Positions 21,041-29,246 of a DNA stretch of 64,000 nt are shown here, piece by piece (position 1 is the first letter of the stretch; each line of letters begins with the position of its first letter). The translations under genes and the position numbers were made by a program. Location of the stretch: NCBI GenBank assembly GCA_947627855.1, contig CANQXR010000006.1, forward strand, positions 1 to 64,000, read 5' to 3'. The notes beneath the pieces are model-generated. The model saw nothing but the letters and a program-made list of their open reading frames with translations, was not told the DNA's origin and ran no database searches. The stretch is from an uncultured Clostridia bacterium (GTDB taxonomy: Bacteria > Bacillota > Clostridia > Lachnospirales > CAG-274).

Positions 21041-22066
21041 ATGGCAAAAAAGAATATTGACTGGTCGGGTCTTGGTTTCGGATATGTTAAAACCGACAAG
21101 AGATTTGTTTCGGAATATAAAAACGGACACTGGGACGAGGGTCGGCTGACTGATGACGAAAAAATAGTGATCAATGAATGCGCAGGCGTTCTTCAGTATG
21201 CTCAGACGGTATTTGAGGGACTGAAGGCCTACACTACTGTTGACGGACATATAGTTACTTTTCGTCCCGACCTTAATGCGGCAAGACTTGAGGACTCGGC
21301 AAAAAGACTTGAAATTCCTCCGTATCCACAGGATAAATTCATAGATGCGGTTGTAAAGACTGTTGAGGCAAACCAAGACTATGTGCCTCCTTACGGAACA
21401 GGGGCAACGCTTTATGTTCGTCCATACATTTTCGGAAGCTCGCCGGTTATAGGTGTTAAGCCTGCCGAGGAATATCAGTTCAGAATTTTTACGACGCCGG
21501 TTGGTCCTTATTTCAAGGGCGGAGCAAAGCCCATTACAATCAGGGTAAGCGACTATGACAGAGCCGCTCCTCACGGAACGGGACATATAAAGGCAGGACT
21601 TAACTACGCAATGAGCCTTTATCAGATCGTTGATGCACATAATCAGGGTTTTGATGAAAATATGTATTTGGATCCTGCAACAAGAACGAAGGTTGAGGAA
21701 ACAGGCGGCGCAAACTTCCTGTTCATAACAAAGGACAAAACTGTTGTAACGCCCAAATCATCAAGCATTCTTCCGTCAATTACAAGGCGCTCTCTTATGT
21801 ATGTTGCAGAGCATTATCTTGGACTTAAGGTTGAGCACAGAGAGGTTGCTTTTGAAGAGCTTAAGGATTTTGAAGAGTGCGGACTTTGCGGAACAGCGGC
21901 TGTTATATCTCCCGTAGGCAAGATTTATGACCACGGCAGGGAGATCTGTTTCCCAAGCGGCATGGACGATATGGGACCTGTGACCAAGGAACTATATGAG
22001 ACTCTTACGGGCATACAGATGGGCAGAATCGAGGCTCCTGAGGGCTGGATCAAGGTAATAAAGTAA
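21041..22066 (+). CDS. ilvE: Branched-chain amino acid aminotransferase
   Basis: A 341-residue class IV PLP-dependent aminotransferase, which transfers the amino group between glutamate and the branched-chain 2-oxo acids. The PLP lysine is K184 in HGTGHIKAGLNYAMS. Other family segments are LQYAQTVFEGLKAY, FRPDLNAARLEDSA, LYVRPYIFGS, ETGGANFLFI and CGTAAVISPVG. Length and layout match the long IlvE subgroup. A strong promoter precedes it and element E7 follows, so it looks monocistronic. Confidence 0.95.
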   Translation: MAKKNIDWSGLGFGYVKTDKRFVSEYKNGHWDEGRLTDDEKIVINECAGVLQYAQTVFEGLKAYTTVDGHIVTFRPDLNAARLEDSAKRLEIPPYPQDKFIDAVVKTVEANQDYVPPYGTGATLYVRPYIFGSSPVIGVKPAEEYQFRIFTTPVGPYFKGGAKPITIRVSDYDRAAPHGTGHIKAGLNYAMSLYQIVDAHNQGFDENMYLDPATRTKVEETGGANFLFITKDKTVVTPKSSSILPSITRRSLMYVAEHYLGLKVEHREVAFEELKDFEECGLCGTAAVISPVGKIYDHGREICFPSGMDDMGPVTKELYETLTGIQMGRIEAPEGWIKVIK

Positions 22067-22099
22067 TATTGTGGTTTTATAATAATTATTAATAATTAT

Positions 22100-22270
22100 G
22101 TTGCCCGGCTCCATCTGACCGCCGCAGGCGGTCTGATGGAGCCGACCGTCGGGGAGGGCGTGGGCAAAGGCTCAAGGCAGCGGAGCAAAGGCGGCGGGCA
22201 TACCCGCCGCCTTTGCTCCGCTGCCTTGAGCCTTTGCCCACGCCCTCTGCGGACGGAGGTCGGTCGGCTG
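22100..22270 (-). repeat. Two-hairpin palindromic element E7
   Basis: The short hairpin is at 22107-22143 (apex GACCGCC-GCA-GGCGGTC). The long hairpin is at 22154-22247 with 45-bp perfect arms around the loop CATA. CCGTC (22146-22150) can pair with GACGG (22252-22256) outside the long arm. The right flank reads as the GCCGACC-type end on the minus strand. Confidence 0.9.
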
Positions 22271-22314
22271 AAATTTTAGTATAGTTAAAATGAATAAAAA
22301 ACCAATGAAAGGTA

Positions 22315-22343
22315 TTGACTTTTTTGGTAAATGCTTTTATAAT
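22315..22343 (+). promoter_or_regulatory. Sigma-A promoter for the ABC transporter operon
   Basis: TTGACT at 22315-22320 and TATAAT at 22338-22343 are separated by 17 bases. The lipoprotein ATG is at 22407, with AAGGAGGAAA upstream. Confidence 0.8.
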
Positions 22344-22406
22344 TTAAAGTGATATATGACGATACATTTGTATTCGATATTAAAAACCAAAAGGAGGAAA
22401 TTAATT

Positions 22407-23528
22407 ATGTTAAAATTCAAAAATGTCATAGCTGTAATCACAGCAGGTGTTCTGGCATTTTCAATGGCTGCCTGTGGCGGCACTCAGGAAGGAGAGACAC
22501 CGGCAGATGCGGTTGAGGGAAATTATTCCATAGGCATCATCAAAATGATGGATCACGATGCTCTCAACAAGTCGGAGCAGGGCTTTGTTGATGCTCTTGA
22601 AGAAAACGGACTTGTAGACGGCGAGAATGTTACTATTGACTACAAGAACGGTCAAGGCGACACAAACAATCTTTCAACTATTGCGGATCAGTTTGTGGCT
22701 GACGGCGTTGACCTTGTATTTGCCATAGCTACTCCTGCAGCGCAGGCTATTGCAGGCAAGACTACTGAAATCCCCATCGTAGGTACGGCTATTACATCTT
22801 ACACAGAGGCTCAGCTTGCAGACAGCGACGAGGCTCCCGGCAGAAATATAACCGGTACTACGGATATGAACCCCATTGAGGAACAGATTCGTCTTATACA
22901 GGAAATCTGCCCCGATGCTTCAACCATAGGCTTCCTTTACAGCTCAAATGAGGACAACTCGGTTCTCCAGGTCAATATGGCTAAGGAAGTTTGTCAGGAG
23001 CTTGGTCTTCCCACAACAGAGCAGACTATTTCTTCAACAAACGAAATACAGCAGGCAGTTACGGCAATTGTCAACAACTGTGATGCAATCTATATTCCTA
23101 CCGACAACAAGTTTGCTTCATCAATGCCTATCGTAGGTGATGTTGCAAATGCAGCAGGAATCCCCGTATTCTGCGCAGAGCAGGGCATGGTTGAAACAGG
23201 CGGATTTGCTACACTTGGTATTGACTATTATTCAATAGGCTATCAGGCAGGTCTTATGGCTGTTGATATTCTTGTAAACGGCAAGGATCCCGCTTCAATG
23301 CCTATCCAGAATCCGTCAGAATATTCATACTGCTTCAACGGCGATGTTGCTGAGGCCATAGGCGTTAAGGTGCCCGATAAGTATGCTGAGTATGTTATCA
23401 GCCCGTCTGAGGACAGTGCAGACGCTGACGCAGCAGATGCAGATGCAGATGCAGATGCGGCAGACGAAGGAGATGCTTCAGATGCAGATGTTGATGCAGG
23501 CGAAGATCCGGAACTTCAGGCTCAGTAA
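22407..23528 (+). CDS. ABC transporter substrate-binding lipoprotein (TrpX-like, COG2984 type)
   Basis: A 373-residue extracytoplasmic lipoprotein. The ATG at 22407 follows AAGGAGGAAA; an in-frame start 17 codons earlier has no ribosome site. The signal peptide ends in the lipobox SMAAC with C23 as the lipidated cysteine. The periplasmic-binding fold carries GIIKMMDHDALNKSEQGF, DLVFAIATPAAQAI and IPVFCAEQGM. It is encoded with a permease and an ATPase in the order of TrpXYZ-type transporters, known in streptococci for tryptophan uptake. The substrate here is not proven. The C-terminus (from about residue 337) is an acidic Asp-Ala repeat tail that is not part of the fold. Confidence 0.88.
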   Translation: MLKFKNVIAVITAGVLAFSMAACGGTQEGETPADAVEGNYSIGIIKMMDHDALNKSEQGFVDALEENGLVDGENVTIDYKNGQGDTNNLSTIADQFVADGVDLVFAIATPAAQAIAGKTTEIPIVGTAITSYTEAQLADSDEAPGRNITGTTDMNPIEEQIRLIQEICPDASTIGFLYSSNEDNSVLQVNMAKEVCQELGLPTTEQTISSTNEIQQAVTAIVNNCDAIYIPTDNKFASSMPIVGDVANAAGIPVFCAEQGMVETGGFATLGIDYYSIGYQAGLMAVDILVNGKDPASMPIQNPSEYSYCFNGDVAEAIGVKVPDKYAEYVISPSEDSADADAADADADADAADEGDASDADVDAGEDPELQAQ

Positions 23529-23563
23529 AATAAAGTTTGATAAATAGAGTTTAAGCCTGACAC

Positions 23564-23595
23564 AGAGGGAATGGCGAAGGATCGCTGTTCCCTCT
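23564..23595 (+). promoter_or_regulatory. Intercistronic hairpin between binding protein and permease genes
   Basis: AGAGGGAA (23564-23571) pairs with TTCCCTCT (23588-23595), with an inner GCGA/TCGC stem. Such hairpins often protect the upstream message and allow a binding protein to be made in excess over its permease. Confidence 0.6.
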
Positions 23596-23618
23596 TTACT
23601 GATGAAAGGAGTATGTTT

Positions 23619-24530
23619 ATGGGAGCTATTATTTTAGGGGCTGTTTCATTGGGTACTCTGTGGGCAATTATGACACTTGGCGTATATATTACCTACAGGA
23701 TACTTGATATAGCGGATCTTACTGTGGAAGGCTCCATTGCCACAGGTGCGGCTGTTGCTGCGCATTTTATAGAGAGTGGCATGAATCCGTGGGCGGCAAC
23801 GGGACTTGCTATAATTTCCGGAATGCTTGCGGGACTTGCAACGGGGCTTTTACATACAAAGCTCAGAATACCGCCGCTTCTTGCGGGTATTCTTACTATG
23901 ATAGCTCTCTATTCTATAAATCTGAGAATTATGGGGAGGTCAAATGTGCCTCTGCTTCAGACGGATTCTGTTTTTACGGGACTTATAAATTTTGTCGGAG
24001 GCAATAAAAATGTTTCCATACTGATAATAGGGCTGTTATGCTGCACTGCGGTTTCCGTATTTACCTACTGGTTTTTCGGAACGGAGATTGGCTGCGGCGT
24101 AAGGGCGACAGGCTCTAATCAGCAGATGGCGAGGGCACAGGGAATAAACACGGGCAATATGATAAATATAGGACTTGTGATTTCAAATGGACTTGTTGCC
24201 TTTTCCGGAGCGCTTATAGCTCAGAATCAGTCATTTTCAGACGTGCAGATGGGTACGGGATCTATTGTTATAGGTCTTGCTTCTCTTATAATAGGTGAGG
24301 TTCTGTTTGCAATGAAAACAAACAGCTTCAAGAGAGTTATTTTTGCCGTTTGTCTGGGCGCTATACTTTACAGAATTATAATCGCCCTTGTTCTTAAGGC
24401 AGGAATGAATCCAAACGACCTGAAGCTTTTTACAGCCATAACCGTTGCCATTTGTCTTTCGCTGCCCGTAGGCAGGTCATATCTGATGACAATAATCAAA
24501 TCCGTAAAAGGGGGAAGGGAAAATGCTTAA
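23619..24530 (+). CDS. ABC transporter permease (TrpY-like, COG4120 type)
   Basis: A 303-residue polytopic permease with about eight hydrophobic segments, of the BPD-transport-2 type (LTVEGSIATGAAVAA near the N-terminus, NQQMARAQGIN and SLIIGEVLF later). I choose the ATG at 23619, which has AAAGGAG seven bases upstream. The ATG at 23613 is only one base from that site, and the longer ORF starts inside the intercistronic hairpin. The 3' end overlaps the ATPase gene by 8 bases, implying translational coupling. Confidence 0.87.
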   Translation: MGAIILGAVSLGTLWAIMTLGVYITYRILDIADLTVEGSIATGAAVAAHFIESGMNPWAATGLAIISGMLAGLATGLLHTKLRIPPLLAGILTMIALYSINLRIMGRSNVPLLQTDSVFTGLINFVGGNKNVSILIIGLLCCTAVSVFTYWFFGTEIGCGVRATGSNQQMARAQGINTGNMINIGLVISNGLVAFSGALIAQNQSFSDVQMGTGSIVIGLASLIIGEVLFAMKTNSFKRVIFAVCLGAILYRIIIALVLKAGMNPNDLKLFTAITVAICLSLPVGRSYLMTIIKSVKGGRENA

Positions 24531-25317
24531 GCTGGATTCTGTTTTTAAAACCTTTAACCCCAATACCATAAACGAAAATAAGGTGTTGAACGGCTTGTCA
24601 CTTCATCTTCTTCCGGGGGATTTTGTGACTGTCATAGGGGGAAACGGAGCGGGAAAAAGCACCATGCTTAATTCGGTGGCAGGTGTTTTTCCTGTGGATT
24701 ATGGAACAATAACCATTGACGGCAAGGACGTTACAAAGCTGTCGGAGCATAAAAGGTCGGCTTTTATAGGCAGAGTTTTTCAAGACCCTATGACGGGTAC
24801 GGCTGCAAGTATGAATATTGAGGACAATCTTGCTCTTGCTTTCAGAAGAGGAAAGTCCAGAAGCCTTAAATGGGGCATAACCTCAAAGGAGCGGAAAGAG
24901 TACAAGTCACTGCTTGCTACTTTGGGGCTTGGACTGGAAAGCAGGCTTACAGATAAGGTCGGACTTCTTTCGGGAGGTCAGAGACAGGCTCTCACTCTTC
25001 TTATGGCTACTCTTGTAAAGCCGAAAATATTGCTTTTGGATGAGCATACGGCGGCTCTCGACCCCAAAACGGCAGCAAAGGTGCTTGAAATAAGCGAGCA
25101 GATCGTTGAAAAGAACAACCTGACGACTATGATGGTAACACACAATATGCGTGATGCAATTGTTCATGGAAACAGGCTTATAATGATGAATAAAGGAAGA
25201 GTTATACTTGATATCAGAGGAGAGGAAAAGAAGAAGCTGACAGTGGAGGATCTTCTGAGCAGATTTACAGTTGCCGCAGGAGAGGAATTTACCAGCGACA
25301 GCGCTATTCTGGGATAA
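24523..25317 (+). CDS. ABC transporter ATP-binding protein (TrpZ-like, COG1101 type)
   Basis: A 264-residue nucleotide-binding subunit. Walker A is GGNGAGKS at residues 39-46, the Q-loop is FQDPMTGTA, the signature LSGGQRQALTLLM starts near 149, Walker B is ILLLDEHTAALDP, and the switch histidine is in VTHNMRDA. In Walker B the usual LLLDEPT is LLLDEHT, a variant typical of this subfamily. It overlaps the permease gene by 8 bases and completes the three-gene transporter. Confidence 0.92.
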   Translation: MLKLDSVFKTFNPNTINENKVLNGLSLHLLPGDFVTVIGGNGAGKSTMLNSVAGVFPVDYGTITIDGKDVTKLSEHKRSAFIGRVFQDPMTGTAASMNIEDNLALAFRRGKSRSLKWGITSKERKEYKSLLATLGLGLESRLTDKVGLLSGGQRQALTLLMATLVKPKILLLDEHTAALDPKTAAKVLEISEQIVEKNNLTTMMVTHNMRDAIVHGNRLIMMNKGRVILDIRGEEKKKLTVEDLLSRFTVAAGEEFTSDSAILG

Positions 25318-25449
25318 AATAGTCTGTATGGACAAAGATAATAAAAATAAAAAGGAAATTCGACCTATTCATAGAATATGTAATTTATAGGGTGTGAATG
25401 CTCTTATTAAAAAATAAAAATTGCTCTGCAATCCGAGGAGGTAAATATA

Positions 25450-25863
25450 ATGGTGAAAATACTTGTTTCCGCAAAAGGAGAGGGAAAAACCAAAAGACTG
25501 ATTCAAATGGCGAACGATGCACAGAAGGAGGCTCGCGGCAATATAGTTTATATCGATCACAACAGAAAGCATATGTATGATATCCACAGGGGCATACGCT
25601 ATGTGGAAACATCTCATTGCGATCTTTATAATTACCGTGAATTTGCCGGTTTTGTATCTGGTATTCTTTCACAGAACAGCGACATCGAAACAATTTTTGT
25701 TGACGGTCTTTATAAGATAATAGATTCTCTCAGCGATGATGACCTTATCAAGCTTGCAAAAAGACTTGATGAAATAAGCAAGCATGACAGCGTTGAATTT
25801 ATAATCGGTATTTCAAACGATGCCGGCAGTCTGCCCGATGAGCTTAAACCCTATTATATGTAA
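25450..25863 (+). CDS. Small P-loop-like protein of unknown function
   Basis: A 137-residue protein. The N-terminus VKILVSAKGEGKTKRLI resembles a Walker A loop, although the first position is Ser rather than Ala or Gly. IETIFVDGLYK looks like a Walker B strand, and VEFIIGISND resembles a sensor strand. No other domain is visible. Similar short proteins in Clostridia are often annotated as hypothetical or, misleadingly, as PilT; that comparison is from memory. GAGGAGG lies eight bases before the ATG. It is a single gene followed by two terminators. Confidence 0.7.
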   Translation: MVKILVSAKGEGKTKRLIQMANDAQKEARGNIVYIDHNRKHMYDIHRGIRYVETSHCDLYNYREFAGFVSGILSQNSDIETIFVDGLYKIIDSLSDDDLIKLAKRLDEISKHDSVEFIIGISNDAGSLPDELKPYYM

Positions 25864-25890
25864 TCGGGTTTTTACATAACCTATAATCTG

Positions 25891-25917
25891 CCCGGAATTT
25901 TTGTTCCGGGTTTTTAT
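25891..25917 (+). terminator. Intrinsic terminator after the P-loop gene
   Basis: CCCGGAA (25891-25897) pairs with TTCCGGG (25904-25910), followed by TTTTTATT. Confidence 0.88.
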
Positions 25918-25928
25918 TATACTATGAA

Positions 25929-25966
25929 AAAGAGCTGCCGCTCGGAATTCCTCACGGCAGCCTTTT
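25929..25966. terminator. Bidirectional terminator
   Basis: GCTGCCG (25934-25940) pairs with CGGCAGC (25955-25961). A run of A precedes the stem and CTTTTT follows it, so it can stop transcription from both sides. It lies between the convergent P-loop gene and the small glycine-rich protein gene. Confidence 0.8.
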
Positions 25967-25972
25967 TGTAAA

Positions 25973-26161
25973 TTATTTTGCTTCGCAGATGCCTAAGTTT
26001 CCGTTGCCGTTTCCGCAGCAGATAAGCACGAAGAGCAGGAGAATGAGCAGGGAGTTGTCATTTCCGCAGCCGCAGTTTCCGCCTAAAAAGCCGTTGTTGC
26101 TGTTGCCGAAGAAAATGATTATAATTATAATCCATAACCAACTGTTGTTTCCGAAATTCAT
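25973..26161 (-). CDS. Small Gly/Asn/Cys-rich membrane protein
   Basis: A 62-residue protein with two hydrophobic stretches (a run of isoleucines near residues 9-17, and LLILLLFVLICC near 38-49) separated by a Gly-Asn-Cys-rich loop containing GGNCGCGN. GGAGG precedes the ATG, which supports a real gene. The composition recalls small YjcZ-like or spore-associated proteins of Firmicutes, but I cannot place it in a family. Function unknown. Confidence 0.65.
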   Translation of the reverse strand: MNFGNNSWLWIIIIIIFFGNSNNGFLGGNCGCGNDNSLLILLLFVLICCGNGNGNLGICEAK

Positions 26162-26271
26162 ATGAAAACCTCCTAATATAATTTACACTTTAAATATATG
26201 TGAAGAGGTGCTTAATAATTCCGATAATTGAATATTTTTGGTGGTACAGGCATATTCTTGTCAACAAAGGT

Positions 26272-26445
26272 TTAGCCGACACGACTGCGGTTTGCCCGAT
26301 GGGGGCGGGGGAGCAAAGAGGGAACAAAGAGCGGCGCAGTCCGCTCTTTGTTCCCTCTTTGCTCCCCCGCCCCATCGGGCCGCACACAGACCAATCAAAT
26401 CGCCATTTGGCGATTTGATTGGTCTGTGTGCGTGCGCAACCCCCA
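26272..26445 (+). repeat. Two-hairpin palindromic element E8
   Basis: The left end TAGCCGACACGACTGCGG is followed by a long hairpin at 26294-26380, near-perfect with one G bulge (apex AGCGG-CGCAGT-CCGCT). A short hairpin at 26381-26432 has 24-bp arms. The right end is GCGCAACCCCC. TGCG and CGCA flanking the two hairpins could form a 4-bp closing stem. Confidence 0.9.
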
Positions 26446-26467
26446 AAATACCTGAATGCACTATTAA

Positions 26468-26496
26468 GGGAGAGGACGGCTTAACCGCTCTCTCCC
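26468..26496 (-). terminator. Possible weak terminator after potD
   Basis: GGGAGAG (26468-26474) and CTCTCCC (26490-26496) form an imperfect stem just beyond the potD stop. On the minus strand it is followed only by TTAATAG, so the T tract is poor. Confidence 0.4.
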
Positions 26497-26532
26497 TCGT
26501 ATTTTGTGGCTTATACAGAAGCTGCTATATTT

Positions 26533-27609
26533 TTATTCTTCAGACGACTTGACCTTTATCCAAAGATTTGAGAGTTGTTCCCGAATAACGGCATTGTCGT
26601 GGAATACCTCGTCTTTTTCATAGCCGGAACGGGGGATGTAAGATTCTATTTCATAATACTCTCCGCCCTCAGAGGATATATCATCTCTTACCTGTTTGTT
26701 TGGTGATGTATAGCCGACTGTATATGTGTTGTCATAGGATGCGTCATATGTCAGAACGTAATCTATAAATTTATGTGCAAGCTCAGGATTTTCGGAATTT
26801 GCAGGTATAACCATTGAATCGCAGAATATGTTCGTACCCTGTTTAGGCTCACAAAAGCCCATATCTTCATTCTGCGCCAGAATGTATGATGCATCGCCGC
26901 TGTATACTACCGCCAAGTCCTTTACGCTGTTTGCCATTGAATCTATTACTTCGTCCATAACATATATGGGCTCCATAGTGTTGTTGAGGTCAAGAAGCCA
27001 TTCATAGGCTTGCTGTATTTCGTCCTCATTGTCGGTGTTCATAGAATATCCCAAGGCCTTTAATGCTATCATAAATGAATCTCTTTCCGAGTCATACATG
27101 AATATTTTGCCCTTATAGTCTGTATTTTTAAGGATATCCCAACCCTGTTCCTCAATAAGCTCTTTGGGAACATTGTTTTTATTATATACAATGCCGACAG
27201 ATCCGTAGAAATATGGCACTGAATAGGTCAGATCGGGGTCATAGGGGAGTCCCTTGACCTCATCGGCAAGGTTGTCGATGTTTGTAATAAGACTTTTGTC
27301 CAAAGGCATAAGAGCGTTTTCGTTTAAAAGCCTTTCAATCATATAGTCGGACGGTACAAGAACGTCATATTTATCTCCTGCCTGAAGCTTTGCATACATC
27401 ATTTCGTTTGAATCGTATGTTTCGTAGATTACCTTTGCATCATACTCGTCCTCAAAATTTCTGATGACGTCCTCGCCTATCATTTCACCCCAGTTAAAAA
27501 CCTTAACCACGTTTGACGCTGTTTCATTGTTTTCACCTGTACCGCCGCAGCCTGCCGTTGTTACGGATATCATAGCGGCGCATACTATCAAAGCAATTAT
27601 TTTTTTCAT
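26533..27609 (-). CDS. potD: Spermidine/putrescine-binding lipoprotein PotD
   Basis: A 358-residue polyamine-binding protein. The signal peptide ends in TAGC with C21 as the lipid anchor. The mature protein shows VKVFNWGEMIGEDVIRNFE, YDVLVPSDYMIERL, PYFYGSVGIVYNK and NLADEVKG, which are typical of the PotD/PotF binding fold. It is the last gene of potABCD, and its start overlaps the potC stop by four bases. The specific polyamine cannot be decided from sequence. Confidence 0.92.
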   Translation of the reverse strand: MKKIIALIVCAAMISVTTAGCGGTGENNETASNVVKVFNWGEMIGEDVIRNFEDEYDAKVIYETYDSNEMMYAKLQAGDKYDVLVPSDYMIERLLNENALMPLDKSLITNIDNLADEVKGLPYDPDLTYSVPYFYGSVGIVYNKNNVPKELIEEQGWDILKNTDYKGKIFMYDSERDSFMIALKALGYSMNTDNEDEIQQAYEWLLDLNNTMEPIYVMDEVIDSMANSVKDLAVVYSGDASYILAQNEDMGFCEPKQGTNIFCDSMVIPANSENPELAHKFIDYVLTYDASYDNTYTVGYTSPNKQVRDDISSEGGEYYEIESYIPRSGYEKDEVFHDNAVIREQLSNLWIKVKSSEE

Positions 27610-28403
27610 TTTGTTTTTCTCCTTTTCTCTTTTATTATTGGTAAAATGTTTGCTATAAGCAGAACAACCGTTATTATTATGATTATGACGGTTGAAAGAG
27701 CATTTATCGATGGATTGATACGCTTGCTCATTGTATAAACAACAATGGAGATATTGTTCACTCCGTTTCCCGTTACGAAATAGGAAATTACAAAGTCATC
27801 GAATGACATTGTAAAGGCAATCAGCGCTCCTGAGATTATGCCGGGCATTATCTGCGGGACTATCACTTTTGTGAGTGCCTGTATGGGCGTTGCCCCAAGA
27901 TCAAGGGCGGCATCTGCAAGGTTTGGGTCGAGAGTTCTGATTTTTGGCATAATACTCAGTATTACAAAGGGTATGCAGAACATTATATGCGCAAGCAAAA
28001 GGGTCATCAGCCCTTTTTTTATGGCGATAGCGCTGAAAAACATAAGCAGACCTATGCCCGTTACTATATCGGGGTTAAGAATAGGCAGATTGTTTACTTC
28101 GTTTATTATTTTTCTCAGTATCCTTCTGCTGCCGGAAAGTCCTATGGCGGTTATTGTGCCGGCAACGGTTGAAACAGCGGTGGCTATAACGGCTACGAGT
28201 ATGGTATAGAATATGGCGTTGACCATTGAGGAGTCTTTCAGCATTTTCTGATACCATTTGAAGGAGAAGCCTTCAAATACGCTTAGTGACCTTGTTTCAT
28301 TGAATGAAAATACAACCGTGTATATTATGGGGAAGTAGAGAAACAGAAGTATAAGCATTACATATATTTTGCTCGCAAAGGACGTTTTATGTTTATCCTT
28401 CAT
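27606..28403 (-). CDS. potC: Spermidine/putrescine ABC transporter permease PotC
   Basis: A 265-residue inner-membrane permease with six hydrophobic segments. The EAA-type coupling motif is DAALDLGATPIQALTKVIVP, followed by PGIISGALIAF. The family segment SFDDFVISYFVTG is near the C-terminus. It is encoded one base downstream of potB and overlaps potD by four bases. Confidence 0.93.
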   Translation of the reverse strand: MKDKHKTSFASKIYVMLILLFLYFPIIYTVVFSFNETRSLSVFEGFSFKWYQKMLKDSSMVNAIFYTILVAVIATAVSTVAGTITAIGLSGSRRILRKIINEVNNLPILNPDIVTGIGLLMFFSAIAIKKGLMTLLLAHIMFCIPFVILSIMPKIRTLDPNLADAALDLGATPIQALTKVIVPQIMPGIISGALIAFTMSFDDFVISYFVTGNGVNNISIVVYTMSKRINPSINALSTVIIIIITVVLLIANILPIIKEKRRKTK

Positions 28404-28404
28404 T

Positions 28405-29244
28405 TCATACGCCCCCTTCCCCTGACGGATCTTTGTCCGCCTTTTTGGCGAGCCACATAAATAAAATAATGGTTATTGCCATTATAAGGGATATGGCTGA
28501 GCCGAAATTCCAGTTTCCGGCAATCAAAAATTCATTTTCGACCACGTTTCCTATGAGCACATACTGTCCTCCGCCAAGAAGCTTGGGTATGAAAAAGCTG
28601 GAAACTGCCGGCAGAAAAACAAGGGTTATGCCGCTTATTATTCCGGGAAAGGACAGGGGCAGGGTTATCCGCAGGAAGCTCTGTATGCCGTTTGCCCCCA
28701 GATCCTGCGCTGCTTCAAGATAGCTTTTATCCATTTTTGTAAGGGACGTGTATATTTGCAGAACCATAAAGGGTATGAAATTATAAACCATACCCAATAT
28801 GACGGCAAAATCGGTGTGTATGAGCCTCAGTGTGGGAAGTCCCACCATGGAGAGCAGTGTGTTTACAAGACCGTTGTCCTGAAGTATTCCAAGCCACGCA
28901 TATGTTCTTACGAGCATATTTATCCATGTTGGTATGGTTATAAAAAGAACCATCATAAATTTGTTTTTTTCGCCTGCAATATTTGCTATTATATAAGCTG
29001 TCGGATATCCCAGCAGTATACACAGCACTGTTGTTACAAAAGCTATATAGATGGAGCGCTTAAGCACTTTCAGAAACACGCTGTCGGCAAAGAAGGCTCT
29101 GAAGTTTTCCAGTGTGAATCTGAATGCGAGGACGCTGTTTCCCTTTACGGTAAATGCGTAGGCGGCTATCAGAAGCATGGGTATTATTATCATTATGAAA
29201 GACCATATTATGTAGGGGTAGATCATTGATCTGAAGCTTCTCAA
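28405..29244 (-). CDS. potB: Spermidine/putrescine ABC transporter permease PotB
   Basis: A 279-residue permease with six membrane segments. The EAA loop is EAAQDLGANGIQSFLRITLP. PTWINMLVRTYAW and NFIPFMVLQIYTSL are PotB-type segments. It starts two bases after the potA stop and pairs with PotC to form the membrane channel. Confidence 0.93.
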   Translation of the reverse strand: MRSFRSMIYPYIIWSFIMIIIPMLLIAAYAFTVKGNSVLAFRFTLENFRAFFADSVFLKVLKRSIYIAFVTTVLCILLGYPTAYIIANIAGEKNKFMMVLFITIPTWINMLVRTYAWLGILQDNGLVNTLLSMVGLPTLRLIHTDFAVILGMVYNFIPFMVLQIYTSLTKMDKSYLEAAQDLGANGIQSFLRITLPLSFPGIISGITLVFLPAVSSFFIPKLLGGGQYVLIGNVVENEFLIAGNWNFGSAISLIMAITIILFMWLAKKADKDPSGEGGV

Positions 29245-29246
29245 TG

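Noticed and set aside
20953..25317. Single large operon from ilvE through the TrpXYZ-like transporter
   Set aside because: Element E7 and a separate consensus promoter at 22315-22343 lie between ilvE and the transporter genes.
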